Source: a virus
Length of the DNA: 22,469 nt
Direction: 5' to 3' (one strand)
Virus record (IMG/VR): IMGVR_UViG_3300009068_000221
Span: 1 to 22,469 of that record
The notes under the pieces were generated by a model, which was given only the letters and a program-made list of their open reading frames with translations, made no database searches and was not told the origin of the DNA. This document shows, piece by piece, positions 7,235-12,332 of the stretch (its first letter is position 1; each line of letters begins with the position of its first letter). The position numbers and the translations under genes were made by a program.

Positions 7235-7253
7235 ACCCCACTCTTAGTAGGGT
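7235..7253 (-). terminator. Possible terminator hairpin
   Basis: A 7-bp stem (ACCCTAC/GTGGGGT, one G-U pair in RNA) with a 5-nt loop overlaps the last codons of the 71-aa gene. The T-run after it is poor, so termination may be partial. Confidence 0.4.
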
Positions 7254-7459
7254 AATTCCGAGATGGCTTCACAGATCTCGTCTGGTCCAAAATCAGAATT
7301 CTCACCATAAACTTCACAACGATCACCATCGATAATAACCAATTGATTATCGGTTTCAGCGATTAATGGAACAGGAGATTGAACCCCAGCGAAACCCATT
7401 AATTCATGTTTATTCATAACACGGAATTCTAAAGCAGAGAGAAACTTTCTAGTAATCAT
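7244..7459 (-). CDS. Small conserved hypothetical protein, 71 aa
   Basis: Begins MITRKFLSALEFRVMNKHEL; the ATG has AAGGG 5 nt upstream and lies about 23 nt from the predicted transcription start. The core MGFAGVQSPVPLIAETDNQL then VIIDGDRCEVYG suggests small beta strands. An internal start at MNKHEL is possible but lacks a ribosome site. Cytoplasmic; function unknown. Confidence 0.8.
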   Translation of the reverse strand: MITRKFLSALEFRVMNKHELMGFAGVQSPVPLIAETDNQLVIIDGDRCEVYGENSDFGPDEICEAISELPY

Positions 7460-7488
7460 AATAACCCTTAATCAATTCAATAAAGACT

Positions 7489-7517
7489 ATTATTCCTTAA
7501 TTGCGAATTAACGACAA
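7489..7517 (-). promoter_or_regulatory. Sigma-70-like promoter
   Basis: -35 TTGTCG (7517-7512), 17-bp spacer, -10 AATAAT (7494-7489). It drives the 71-aa gene at 7459. Confidence 0.6.
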
Positions 7518-7603
7518 CCACTAAATGGACAAAACCCCACTGTAAATGGGGTTATTTCTCTCTCGTAGTTAGTGGTTACTTACTTCTCTGTATCAACCCT
7601 AAC
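7516..7603 (-). ncRNA. Candidate short RNA ending in a terminator
   Basis: A transcript from the promoter at 7610-7638 would start near 7603 and meet a strong hairpin after about 50-70 nt. It has no reading frame with a ribosome site. A 9-bp inverted repeat (TTAGTGGTT/AACCACTAA) surrounds the terminator hairpin and would extend the stem. It could be a small RNA or an untranslated decoy leader. Confidence 0.4.
7533..7553 (-). terminator. Rho-independent-type terminator
   Basis: A 7-bp stem (AACCCCA/TGGGGTT) with a 7-nt loop; on the minus strand it is followed by TTGTCC. It separates the upstream zinc-protein operon from the promoter at 7489-7517. Confidence 0.6.
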
Positions 7604-7609
7604 ACAGTG

Positions 7610-7638
7610 ATTATGCCTCAAAGTCAAGTAATAATCAA
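7610..7638 (-). promoter_or_regulatory. Sigma-70-like promoter
   Basis: -35 TTGATT (7638-7633), 17-bp spacer, -10 CATAAT (7615-7610). The only thing between it and the next terminator is a short untranslated stretch. Confidence 0.5.
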
Positions 7639-7659
7639 ATATAAATTGCAAGTTGCAGA

Positions 7660-7950
7660 CTACACTTCTTCCCATAAGTCGCCATCCTGCACGAATCGAC
7701 CACCACCGATATTATCCCTAATAGGTGCCACTGGATCTGGAGTCTGATTATTACCTAGAGAAACAAAGTTATGCACAGCCACTTCTGCTCTGTCATCACC
7801 AGAAGTCAGCCACATAGACTGTTTCTTGGCTAATAGTGCTTTCGTCTCTGGCTTATGCTTCCTAGTATTGCCACACGAGCGACTACAGAATTCACCACGC
7901 TTGTTGTGCACAGCCCCACACTTAGGACATGTTTTTGATTTGTATCCCAT
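7660..7950 (-). CDS. Zinc-finger (treble-clef/NUMOD-like) protein, 96 aa
   Basis: The ATG at 7950 has AAAGG 6 nt upstream. The N-terminus holds a likely zinc site, C8-x2-C11 and C22-x3-C26 (CPKCGAVH...FCSRSCGN), followed by TRKHKPETKALLAKKQS. This resembles the DNA-binding NUMOD3-type repeat that follows zinc ribbons in phage homing endonucleases. No nuclease domain remains: the C-terminal 55 residues are of unknown type. It may be a DNA-binding regulator or a remnant of a mobile endonuclease. Confidence 0.82.
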   Translation of the reverse strand: MGYKSKTCPKCGAVHNKRGEFCSRSCGNTRKHKPETKALLAKKQSMWLTSGDDRAEVAVHNFVSLGNNQTPDPVAPIRDNIGGGRFVQDGDLWEEV

Positions 7951-7965
7951 CACTCGCCTTTGTAT

Positions 7966-8172
7966 TCACTGCAACCCCTGTTTTTCCCCGAGTCCGTCCA
8001 CCACACCATAAATAGAGCCAATTTGTCCTGCATCGTTACTTCCACTGCACTCATTGTTATGGTCTGTTGCTTTGGGACATCGTTTGTTTCCACATAGCGG
8101 ACATAGCCTCATATAAACGGATTCTGGGTCTCTATGGTCTATCGGTCTACACGAATGACAGTGGCACTTCAT
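7966..8172 (-). CDS. Cys/His-rich small protein, 68 aa
   Basis: Begins MKCHCHSCRPIDHRDPESVY and contains MRLCPLCGNKRCPKATDHNN. The Cys-x-Cys-x2-Cys and Cys-x2-Cys-x4-Cys clusters plus several His suggest one or two zinc sites. The 'RLCPxCGNKRCPKAxDH' pattern is widespread in tailed phages but has no assigned role. It has an AAGGA site upstream and overlaps the previous gene by ATGA. Confidence 0.83.
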   Translation of the reverse strand: MKCHCHSCRPIDHRDPESVYMRLCPLCGNKRCPKATDHNNECSGSNDAGQIGSIYGVVDGLGEKQGLQ

Positions 8173-8366
8173 ACGATATCCTTACTGGCTTTCCATTCAT
8201 CCCATGGGCAGTTTCTCTTCTCTGCAAATGCTTCTGCTTCTTCTAATGTAGCGAGTTCATAGTCCTTTTCAGACCACCACTCACACTCACACACATAACG
8301 ACCTGCATCATGACTGGCTTGTCTTAGAAAGCCATGTGGAGCATTAGGATGAGGATTACATTTCAT
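8169..8366 (-). CDS. Small hypothetical protein, 65 aa
   Basis: Begins MKCNPHPNAPHGFLRQASHD, then AGRYVCECEWWSEKDYELAT. The two Cys (VCECEWW) and several His are reminiscent of small metal-binding phage proteins, but no full site is visible. The C-terminal half is acidic and helical (LEEAEAFAEKRNCP). The ATG has AGGG 6 nt upstream and the stop overlaps the next start as ATGA. Confidence 0.78.
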   Translation of the reverse strand: MKCNPHPNAPHGFLRQASHDAGRYVCECEWWSEKDYELATLEEAEAFAEKRNCPWDEWKASKDIV

Positions 8367-8398
8367 TTTTTACCCTGTAGAGATAGTAGTAGACTAGA

Positions 8399-8554
8399 CT
8401 ATTGCAGTTCGTTGATCATTGCTCGTTGATTGGCGATTACTGTCTCCAGCGTTTCGATTCGTTTCTTGGCATCTGCGAGTTGTTGCTCCAGTGCTTTCAT
8501 TGATTCCACCATTGATAAGATTGCCTCAGTTTCCATTTGTGCTACTGTCTTCAT
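8399..8554 (-). CDS. Small coiled-coil protein, 51 aa
   Basis: The product begins MKTVAQMETEAILSMVESMK and continues with heptads of Leu/Ile (ALEQQLADAKKRIETLETVI), a continuous amphipathic coiled coil with no other domain. An AAGGA motif lies upstream of the ATG. It stands between the 69-aa and 65-aa genes. It probably forms a dimer or trimer; function unknown. Confidence 0.75.
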   Translation of the reverse strand: MKTVAQMETEAILSMVESMKALEQQLADAKKRIETLETVIANQRAMINELQ

Positions 8555-8579
8555 ATTTCCATTCCTTTGCTTGAGGTAG

Positions 8580-8789
8580 TCATTTTAGTAACCAGTCTCC
8601 ATTTAGATTTGATAGGTACTCTGCATACTCCGTTTTAAGCATCTCTTCGAATTCTTTCTTGTAGTCTACATTATGTAAACGATCGAATGCCTTTAGTTTT
8701 TCTCCCTGATATTGTGGAGCAATATTACCCTTCCATTCCTCGAATGTCAGTGGCTTCTTTATTTCCATTTGATAGTCTTTTGGATTCAT
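8580..8789 (-). CDS. Small hypothetical protein, 69 aa
   Basis: Begins MNPKDYQMEIKKPLTFEEWK and is largely helical and charged, ending LSNLNGDWLLK. The ATG has GGAG about 8 nt upstream, just after the terminator at 8814-8832, so this gene may be reached only by read-through or an unseen promoter. 'PLTFEEWK' occurs in short phage proteins of unknown function. Confidence 0.78.
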   Translation of the reverse strand: MNPKDYQMEIKKPLTFEEWKGNIAPQYQGEKLKAFDRLHNVDYKKEFEEMLKTEYAEYLSNLNGDWLLK

Positions 8790-8813
8790 CGTGTTTTCTC
8801 CATTAATGTGAAA

Positions 8814-8832
8814 AATCCCACAGAGTGGGATT
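8814..8832 (-). terminator. Rho-independent terminator
   Basis: A perfect 8-bp stem (AATCCCAC/GTGGGATT) with a 3-nt loop, followed on the minus strand by TTTC. It lies just after the stop of the basic 68-aa gene and ends the tRNA-Gly/basic-protein unit. Confidence 0.75.
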
Positions 8833-8837
8833 GATTT

Positions 8838-9044
8838 TTATCCGCCACGACCAGCAGCTTTTTTCATGGGCTTGGATGCCATTCGATTGACTGCTTGGTT
8901 GACTTGCATGCTTGCTTCTCTACGACCAAAACCTTTGCCTTGCAATGTATGCTTTGCTTTCTTTTTGGCTCGCTTCAGTAGTTTCTTCTGTTCCCACTGC
9001 TCTTTAAAGGTTAGTGGTTGCACTGGTGTAGTTTCTTCTGTCAT
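8838..9044 (-). CDS. Small basic protein, 68 aa
   Basis: Starts MTEETTPVQPLTFKEQWEQK with GGAG 5 nt upstream of the ATG at 9044. A longer frame would run through tRNA-Gly and is excluded. The rest is strongly basic (KLLKRAKKKAKHTLQGKGFG, RREASMQVNQAV) and ends in a Lys/Gly-rich tail. Nucleic-acid binding is likely from charge alone. It follows tRNA-Gly(GCC) in the same short transcription unit. Confidence 0.8.
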   Translation of the reverse strand: MTEETTPVQPLTFKEQWEQKKLLKRAKKKAKHTLQGKGFGRREASMQVNQAVNRMASKPMKKAAGRGG

Positions 9045-9060
9045 AATATCTCCATGTTGT

Positions 9061-9135
9061 TGGAGCAGGATATCGGGTTCGAACCGATGACATTTTCGTT
9101 GGCAACGAAACATTCTACCACTGAATTAATCCTGC
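9061..9135 (-). tRNA. tRNA-Gly(GCC)
   Basis: 75 nt with encoded CCA, acceptor GCAGGAT/ATCCTGC, anticodon loop TTGCCAA, T-loop TTCGAAC. It has a consensus promoter 13 nt upstream. Confidence 0.96.
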
Positions 9136-9147
9136 ACACTACTACTT

Positions 9148-9176
9148 ATTATACAATAATATACCCTACATGTCAA
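9148..9176 (-). promoter_or_regulatory. Perfect consensus sigma-70 promoter for tRNA-Gly
   Basis: -35 TTGACA (9176-9171), exactly 17-bp spacer, -10 TATAAT (9153-9148). All 12 bases match consensus. The predicted start is a few bases before the tRNA 5' end at 9135. Confidence 0.85.
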
Positions 9177-9177
9177 A

Positions 9178-9654
9178 TTATGCTGCACGCATGTAAGACT
9201 TATATCTGTCTGCAGCGTATGATGCTGCAAATGCGTTTGGCTTCACAAATGGAACTACATTGCACATACCTTTAATGTAACCAACAGCTTCGTTGATTAC
9301 ACAAGATGAACCATGCATTTCGTTTGGATTAATATCCAGATGCACTTGGACTTCTCTGTCTTCCAAAACATCCTGCATCTTTAGATACAAATCTGCAATC
9401 TTATACACTTCGTTCATCAATCGCATACGTGGTTTGTCTTTCTTCTGGTCGTAGCATCTCTCACGAGACACTTCACCGAAGATTTTACAACCATTATTAC
9501 CATTGATATGAACAACAATCACTAAGATGTAATCAGCGTACCAATCATTCCCGATATTAAATCGTTCAGAGTCACCACCGATATAAATCTTTGATTCAGG
9601 ACTCTGTGCCTCGATGAATGCTTTTACTTCATCAATATCGATCGCTTTACGCAT
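9178..9654 (-). CDS. YkuK/DUF458-type RNase H-like protein
   Basis: A 158-aa protein matching the DUF458 (B. subtilis YkuK) family of the RNase H fold: IYIGGDSERF with Asp at 28, a central strand YILVIVVHING, then HLDINPNEMHGSS (Asp near 107) and a C-terminal FAASYAADRY with a late Asp near 149. These are in place for metal-dependent nuclease chemistry, though the family's biochemical role is unproven. The ATG has GAGG upstream. It lies between tRNA-Gly(TCC) and tRNA-Gly(GCC), so a role in tRNA or RNA handling is conceivable. Confidence 0.85.
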   Translation of the reverse strand: MRKAIDIDEVKAFIEAQSPESKIYIGGDSERFNIGNDWYADYILVIVVHINGNNGCKIFGEVSRERCYDQKKDKPRMRLMNEVYKIADLYLKMQDVLEDREVQVHLDINPNEMHGSSCVINEAVGYIKGMCNVVPFVKPNAFAASYAADRYKSYMRAA

Positions 9655-9674
9655 TATACACCTCTATATTAGAA

Positions 9675-9748
9675 TGGAGCGGAGTGAGAGAATCGAACTC
9701 TCAACAACAGATTGGAAATCTGTAGTTTTACCATTAAACTAACCCCGC
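9675..9748 (-). tRNA. tRNA-Gly(TCC)
   Basis: 74 nt, CCA encoded, acceptor GCGGGGT/ACTCCGC, anticodon stem ACAGA/TCTGT with loop TTTCCAA. Only 2 nt separate it from tRNA-Trp. Confidence 0.95.
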
Positions 9749-9750
9749 AT

Positions 9751-9824
9751 TGGCATCCCGACAGGGATTTGAACCCCGACCAACAGTTTTGGAGACTGGT
9801 ATGCTGCCGTTACACTATCGAGAT
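9751..9824 (-). tRNA. tRNA-Trp(CCA)
   Basis: 74 nt, anticodon loop CTCCAAA as in bacterial tRNA-Trp, discriminator G, CCA encoded. The anticodon stem has one mismatch at its outer pair. Confidence 0.94.
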
Positions 9825-9846
9825 ATTATTACATACTACTTATCTT

Positions 9847-9852
9847 ATTATA
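9847..9852 (-). promoter_or_regulatory. Possible -10 element upstream of tRNA-Trp
   Basis: TATAAT on the minus strand, 23 nt before the tRNA-Trp 5' end. No convincing -35 is found at 16-18 bp, so activity is uncertain. Confidence 0.35.
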
Positions 9853-9875
9853 CGCCATATGTAAGGGCGAGGTAT

Positions 9876-9950
9876 TGGTGGAGGATAGCGGAATCGAACC
9901 GCTGACTCAAGCGTGCAAGGCTAGTGTTTTCCCAATTAGACTAATCCCCC
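9876..9950 (-). tRNA. tRNA-Ala(TGC)
   Basis: 75 nt, acceptor GGGGGAT/ATCCTCC, loop CTTGCAC giving anticodon TGC, CCA encoded. The anticodon stem has a T-T mismatch. Confidence 0.92.
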
Positions 9951-9954
9951 AATT

Positions 9955-10030
9955 TGGCTCCCCAGCGTGGGATCGAACCACGGACACCTTGATTAACAGT
10001 CAAGTGCAACTACCGCTGTGCTACTGGGGA
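9955..10030 (-). tRNA. tRNA-Asn(GTT)
   Basis: 76 nt, acceptor TCCCCAG, anticodon stem CTTGA/TCAAG with loop CTGTTAA, discriminator G, CCA encoded. Confidence 0.96.
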
Positions 10031-10036
10031 ATAAAC

Positions 10037-10174
10037 TTATCGTGTAACTTTTCTGGTAAACTTAAACCAGTAATACTTCAAACCTCTCCATGTTGGGATA
10101 CCCCAATCATGATACATTCCTACTTCTTTGGGAATGCTTCCATACGCTTTTTCTATCGTTTCTTTCGATGACAT
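10037..10174 (-). CDS. Small protein between tRNAs, 45 aa
   Basis: The ATG at 10174 has GGAG 6 nt upstream. The product begins MSSKETIEKAYGSIPKEVGM and contains YHDWGIPTWRGLKYYWFKF, an aromatic and basic C-terminal half. It fills the gap between tRNA-Thr and tRNA-Asn with only 6 nt to the latter, so it is co-transcribed with tRNAs. Function unknown. Confidence 0.8.
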   Translation of the reverse strand: MSSKETIEKAYGSIPKEVGMYHDWGIPTWRGLKYYWFKFTRKVTR

Positions 10175-10191
10175 AGCATTCTCCATTTATT

Positions 10192-10265
10192 TGGTGCTCC
10201 GTGAGAGAATCGAACTCCCAACTGATGCTTACAAGGCAACTGTTATACCACTTAACTAACAGAGC
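10192..10265 (-). tRNA. tRNA-Thr(TGT)
   Basis: 74 nt, acceptor GCTCTGT/ACGGAGC, loop CTTGTAA giving anticodon TGT, CCA encoded. Its 5' 14 nt overlap the end of the upstream protein gene. Confidence 0.94.
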
Positions 10266-10905
10266 ATAATTCGTTTACAAAATCTAATAACAGTGTGTGG
10301 TGTCTTCCACCATTCCAATGTTTGTTTATGTATTGCCATGGTTTCTCATACCAATACAAAGGTGCTTCTAGATGGCAACCTATCAATCCTATTCTTCCCT
10401 GTATGATTGCCATTGGATCACCATTGGCATATCGTGCGACAGTCTTAAATTTACTTTCGTCTCCAATCAATGCACATCCATCATAGAAGTACATTTGTTC
10501 TTTTATTCTATTCCACTCTACATCAGCAACTGTGCCGTAACTTCTACGAACAGTGGCATTTGGTCTCTTTATGTACTGAACTGGACCAACATCAGTAAGT
10601 ATATCGAAATACCTACTTCCAGCCCAATAAGCACCCATGCAAATGCCAAGATAGTGACCACCACCATCCAAGAATCTGGCGATTCGATTCGCTCTTGTTC
10701 TAGTGAAGAAATTAGGATAGCTGTCACTATCCCCAATACCCCCAGGAAAAGCAATAACATCAATATGGTCAAAGAAATTATCATCGTCCAACTCGCTTTC
10801 TTCAAATATCCGTATCTGGTAATCTGAAGAAAGAGCATTAACCATGGCATACGCACAGTCTTTCGAACATTCTGGGTGGTGAAGATATAATGCCATTCGT
10901 TTCAT
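10252..10905 (-). CDS. Class I glutamine-amidotransferase-like (BPL_N-type) protein
   Basis: A 217-aa protein with the fold of BPL_N/GATase-1 proteins: VIAFPGGIGDSDSY at 50-63, the nucleophile elbow GICMGAYWAG with Cys89, and GCHLEAP with His178 and Glu180 completing a Cys-His-Glu triad. BPL_N domains are thought to remodel cofactors or modify peptides, but the substrate is unknown. The start is the ATG at 10905; the longer frame runs into tRNA-Pro. The stop codon lies inside tRNA-Thr, so tRNA 5' processing would cut the mRNA just before its stop codon. Confidence 0.87.
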   Translation of the reverse strand: MKRMALYLHHPECSKDCAYAMVNALSSDYQIRIFEESELDDDNFFDHIDVIAFPGGIGDSDSYPNFFTRTRANRIARFLDGGGHYLGICMGAYWAGSRYFDILTDVGPVQYIKRPNATVRRSYGTVADVEWNRIKEQMYFYDGCALIGDESKFKTVARYANGDPMAIIQGRIGLIGCHLEAPLYWYEKPWQYINKHWNGGRHHTLLLDFVNELCSVS

Positions 10906-10920
10906 AACACTACTTATAAA

Positions 10921-10994
10921 TGGTCTCGGGTGGAAGAATCGAACTTCCGACCCATGGTCCCAAACCACGAGTTTTACCACTAAACTAACCCGAG
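10921..10994 (-). tRNA. tRNA-Pro(TGG)
   Basis: 74 nt, acceptor CTCGGGT/ACCCGAG, loop TTTGGGA giving anticodon TGG, CCA encoded. Confidence 0.95.
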
Positions 10995-11002
10995 AAAACT
11001 TT

Positions 11003-11077
11003 TGGTGGTGATGAGTGGAATCGAGCCACTAACCTCCTGCGTATGAAGCAGATGCACTACCGTTGTGCTACATCACC
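11003..11077 (-). tRNA. tRNA with CAT anticodon, elongator Met or Ile2
   Basis: 75 nt, perfect acceptor GGTGATG/CATCACC, loop TTCATAC. C11-G24 in the D-stem and G1-C72 mark it as an elongator. The T-loop is CTCGATT, with C instead of T at position 54. Met versus lysidine-modified Ile cannot be settled by eye. Confidence 0.9.
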
Positions 11078-11083
11078 GAAATT

Positions 11084-11160
11084 TGGTGCGGATGAGAGGA
11101 CTTGAACCTCCAGAATCTTGCTTCTAAGGCAAGCACGTCTACCAATTGCGTCACATCCGC
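11084..11160 (-). tRNA. tRNA-Leu(TAG) with short variable region
   Basis: 77 nt, acceptor GCGGATG/CATCCGC, anticodon stem CTTGC/GCAAG, loop CTTAGAA, discriminator A. The D-arm is of Leu class II type, but the variable region is only about 5 nt (ATTCT) instead of a long arm. Confidence 0.92.
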
Positions 11161-11185
11161 TAAATGCTTTCTCTCCGTCGTGGTA

Positions 11186-11194
11186 ATTATAGCA
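11186..11194 (-). promoter_or_regulatory. Extended -10 promoter candidate for tRNA-Leu
   Basis: TGCTATAAT on the minus strand is an extended -10 (TGnTATAAT), placed about 25 nt before the tRNA-Leu 5' end. No -35 match is seen, which extended -10 promoters do not need. Confidence 0.5.
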
Positions 11195-11201
11195 CATCAG
11201 T

Positions 11202-11309
11202 TTACTTCTGGTTTGTGTACATCGCACCAGTTTCTCCATCAAGCATGCCCTCCACCCACTCGCCACGGACAGAACTCTCGTGTTGCCAACGCTGGTTAGG
11301 TAGACCCAT
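11202..11309 (-). CDS. Small protein between tRNAs, 35 aa
   Basis: The product reads MGLPNQRWQHESSVRGEWVE then GMLDGETGAMYTNQK. A GAG motif lies about 8 nt before the ATG. The composition is clearly protein-like and the frame is closed before tRNA-Leu. The upstream half of this gap (11310-11407) holds three small hairpins and no gene. Function unknown. Confidence 0.6.
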   Translation of the reverse strand: MGLPNQRWQHESSVRGEWVEGMLDGETGAMYTNQK

Positions 11310-11407
11310 GATTTAACTCATGCCCTATTCAAAGGGAGAACCATCCTACTGATCGTCAATCAGTTTCTCTCGTGCGGATCACACTAGCAGTGATTAGCTG
11401 CAGGGCT
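11310..11407 (-). other. Untranslated stretch with serial hairpins
   Basis: Downstream of tRNA-fMet the minus strand holds ATCAC/GTGAT, CTGAT/ATCAG and CATGA/TCATG stem-loops in series. No T-run follows. It may be a 3' processing region or the leader of the 35-aa gene. Confidence 0.4.
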
Positions 11408-11483
11408 TGGTAGCGGGAGTAGGAATCGAACCTACCTCATTCTGGCTTATGAGACCAGCTAATTCCCAGAATTATATCCCGCA
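11408..11483 (-). tRNA. Initiator-like tRNA-fMet(CAT)
   Basis: 76 nt, loop CTCATAA, CCA encoded. Position 1 (T) and 72 (T) do not pair, and the D-stem has A11-T24. Both are hallmarks of bacterial initiator tRNA (E. coli: C1-A72 mismatch, A11-U24). The anticodon stem has two of the three G-C pairs, the third being T-G. Confidence 0.85.
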
Positions 11484-11489
11484 ATAACT

Positions 11490-11564
11490 TGGCGACTCGT
11501 GGGAGAATCGAACTCCCATAAGCGGATAGACAATCCGCTGTAATGACCATTATACTAACGAGCC
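11490..11564 (-). tRNA. tRNA-Asp(GTC)
   Basis: 75 nt, anticodon stem GCGGA/TCCGC, loop TTGTCTA, discriminator G, CCA encoded. Confidence 0.96.
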
Positions 11565-11569
11565 AAAAC

Positions 11570-11662
11570 TGGTGGAGCAACTTGGAGTCGAACCAAGATT
11601 GTTTACCCAGAGGGACGAGATTTACAGTCTCGGGATGCACACGCCATAGCATCAATTGCTCC
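11570..11662 (-). tRNA. tRNA-Tyr(GTA)
   Basis: 93 nt class II tRNA with a long variable arm, perfect acceptor GGAGCAA/TTGCTCC, anticodon stem CGAGA/TCTCG, loop CTGTAAA, CCA encoded. Confidence 0.96.
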
Positions 11663-11667
11663 AATGA

Positions 11668-11815
11668 TATTAGTTTAGTGTTATCGTGCCTATTTGTCAA
11701 CAATGTAGCTAGCACTGACGAGCGAGTGGCAGTTATATCAGACAGTGTCAGTCGCACCCTAACTGTCGAGTAGTGATTGATCAGATCACGCTACCTTGAT
11801 AACACTAAACTAATA
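11668..11815 (-). ncRNA. Candidate structured RNA (148 nt), no coding
   Basis: The ends form a perfect 18-bp inverted repeat (11668-11685 with 11798-11815). Inside are further complementary pairs: GTAGC/GCTAC, GTGAT/ATCAC around a 7-nt loop, and CAGTTA/TAACTG. It begins 4 nt after the next RNA element and ends 5 nt before tRNA-Tyr, so it sits in the array like a tRNA gene. No reading frame with a ribosome site is present. It resembles in position the stable RNAs C and D of the T4 tRNA region. Confidence 0.6.
11672..11700 (-). promoter_or_regulatory. Possible promoter for tRNA-Tyr
   Basis: -35 TTGACA (11700-11695) with 17 bp to TAAACT (11677-11672), overlapping one arm of the inverted repeat. 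The -10 match is only 4 of 6. Confidence 0.4.
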
Positions 11816-11819
11816 CCAC

Positions 11820-12054
11820 ATTTAATTACACTGGGATGTTTGGAAACAACCACCACTCGGCAGTTAACCACGCTATCGTCTAGCGACTGGTTTCCATCCA
11901 CATTATGTTCCAACATTCTCCAGCGTGACCACCGTATCCGCTTACTGATTTCAGCTTCGTTTCCATCTTTCGTGTAGTTTGGCGAGCGATACTCCGTCGA
12001 GTATCCTAAACTCCCAAACCACCTACTGGTTTTGGTAACCCAATGTAATTAAAT
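11820..12054 (-). ncRNA. Candidate structured RNA (235 nt)
   Basis: The ends (11820-11835 and 12039-12054) pair over 16 bp. The one exception to Watson-Crick pairing is G-U in the minus-strand RNA but A-C on the other strand, which points to the minus strand as the folded transcript. Inside are a GATACTC/GAGTATC hairpin with GACG loop (11988-12005) enclosed by AGTTT/AAACT, a CGCTA/TAGCG hairpin extended by AACCA/TGGTT (11866-11892), and CCAAAACCA/TGGTTTGG with one bulge (12014-12035). It starts 1 nt after the tRNA-Glu 3' end. Confidence 0.65.
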
Positions 12055-12055
12055 C

Positions 12056-12131
12056 TGGTACTCGATGGGGGAATCGAACCCCTCCTTCCTGCCGTGAAAG
12101 GGCAGTGTCCTAACCGATAGACGAATCGAGC
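12056..12131 (-). tRNA. tRNA-Glu(TTC)
   Basis: 76 nt, acceptor GCTCGAT/ATCGAGT (one G-U pair), anticodon stem CTGCC/GGCAG, loop CTTTCAC, CCA encoded. Confidence 0.94.
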
Positions 12132-12326
12132 ATGGTGGTAGTTTTTGGAGAACTACCAAACTCTTGGCTGACCTCTGGTCATTTAATGTTTCCTGCTCAG
12201 CGTTTTGCATTTCTGCGTGCTTTGCGTTTTGAAACAACCTAGTGGGAGAATGTAAGCGAGTTGCAACATTCAAGCCACTTGCCCTATGCTTTGTTTCGCA
12301 ACAAAGACTTAGAAGGGACTTTTGAA
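12132..12326 (-). ncRNA. Structured leader RNA ahead of tRNA-Glu
   Basis: From the promoter at 12333-12361 about 195 nt are transcribed before tRNA-Glu. They form a 7-bp hairpin with a GCGA (GNRA) loop (12289-12306), a two-part stem AGTGG/CCACT with GAATGT/ACATTC (12241-12279), GACC/GGTC, and an 8-bp hairpin 4 nt before tRNA-Glu (12136-12158). Open frames here either lack a ribosome site or run into the tRNA. Confidence 0.5.
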
Positions 12327-12332
12327 TAATCT

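Noticed and set aside
9875-10171. A plus-strand frame across tRNA-Ala, tRNA-Asn and the 45-aa gene
   Set aside because: All supported genes and promoters here are on the minus strand, and the frame lacks a ribosome site.
10911-10920. A TATAAGTA-like sequence before the GATase-like gene, similar to the T4 late promoter TATAAATA
   Set aside because: One base off the T4 late motif, seen only once, and no other late-type promoter occurs in the window.
11437-11757. A 106-codon minus-strand frame across tRNA-fMet, tRNA-Asp and tRNA-Tyr
   Set aside because: It is a shadow of three well-folded tRNA genes.
11791-12048. An 86-codon open frame across the two structured RNAs (…STEYRSPNYTKDGNEAEIS…)
   Set aside because: It has no start codon near its beginning and no ribosome site, and it crosses both inverted-repeat arms. 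It looks protein-like, so a decayed gene cannot be fully excluded, but the RNA helices explain the stretch better.
12049-12273. A 74-codon frame upstream of tRNA-Glu
   Set aside because: It runs through tRNA-Glu and starts at a TTG without a ribosome site.
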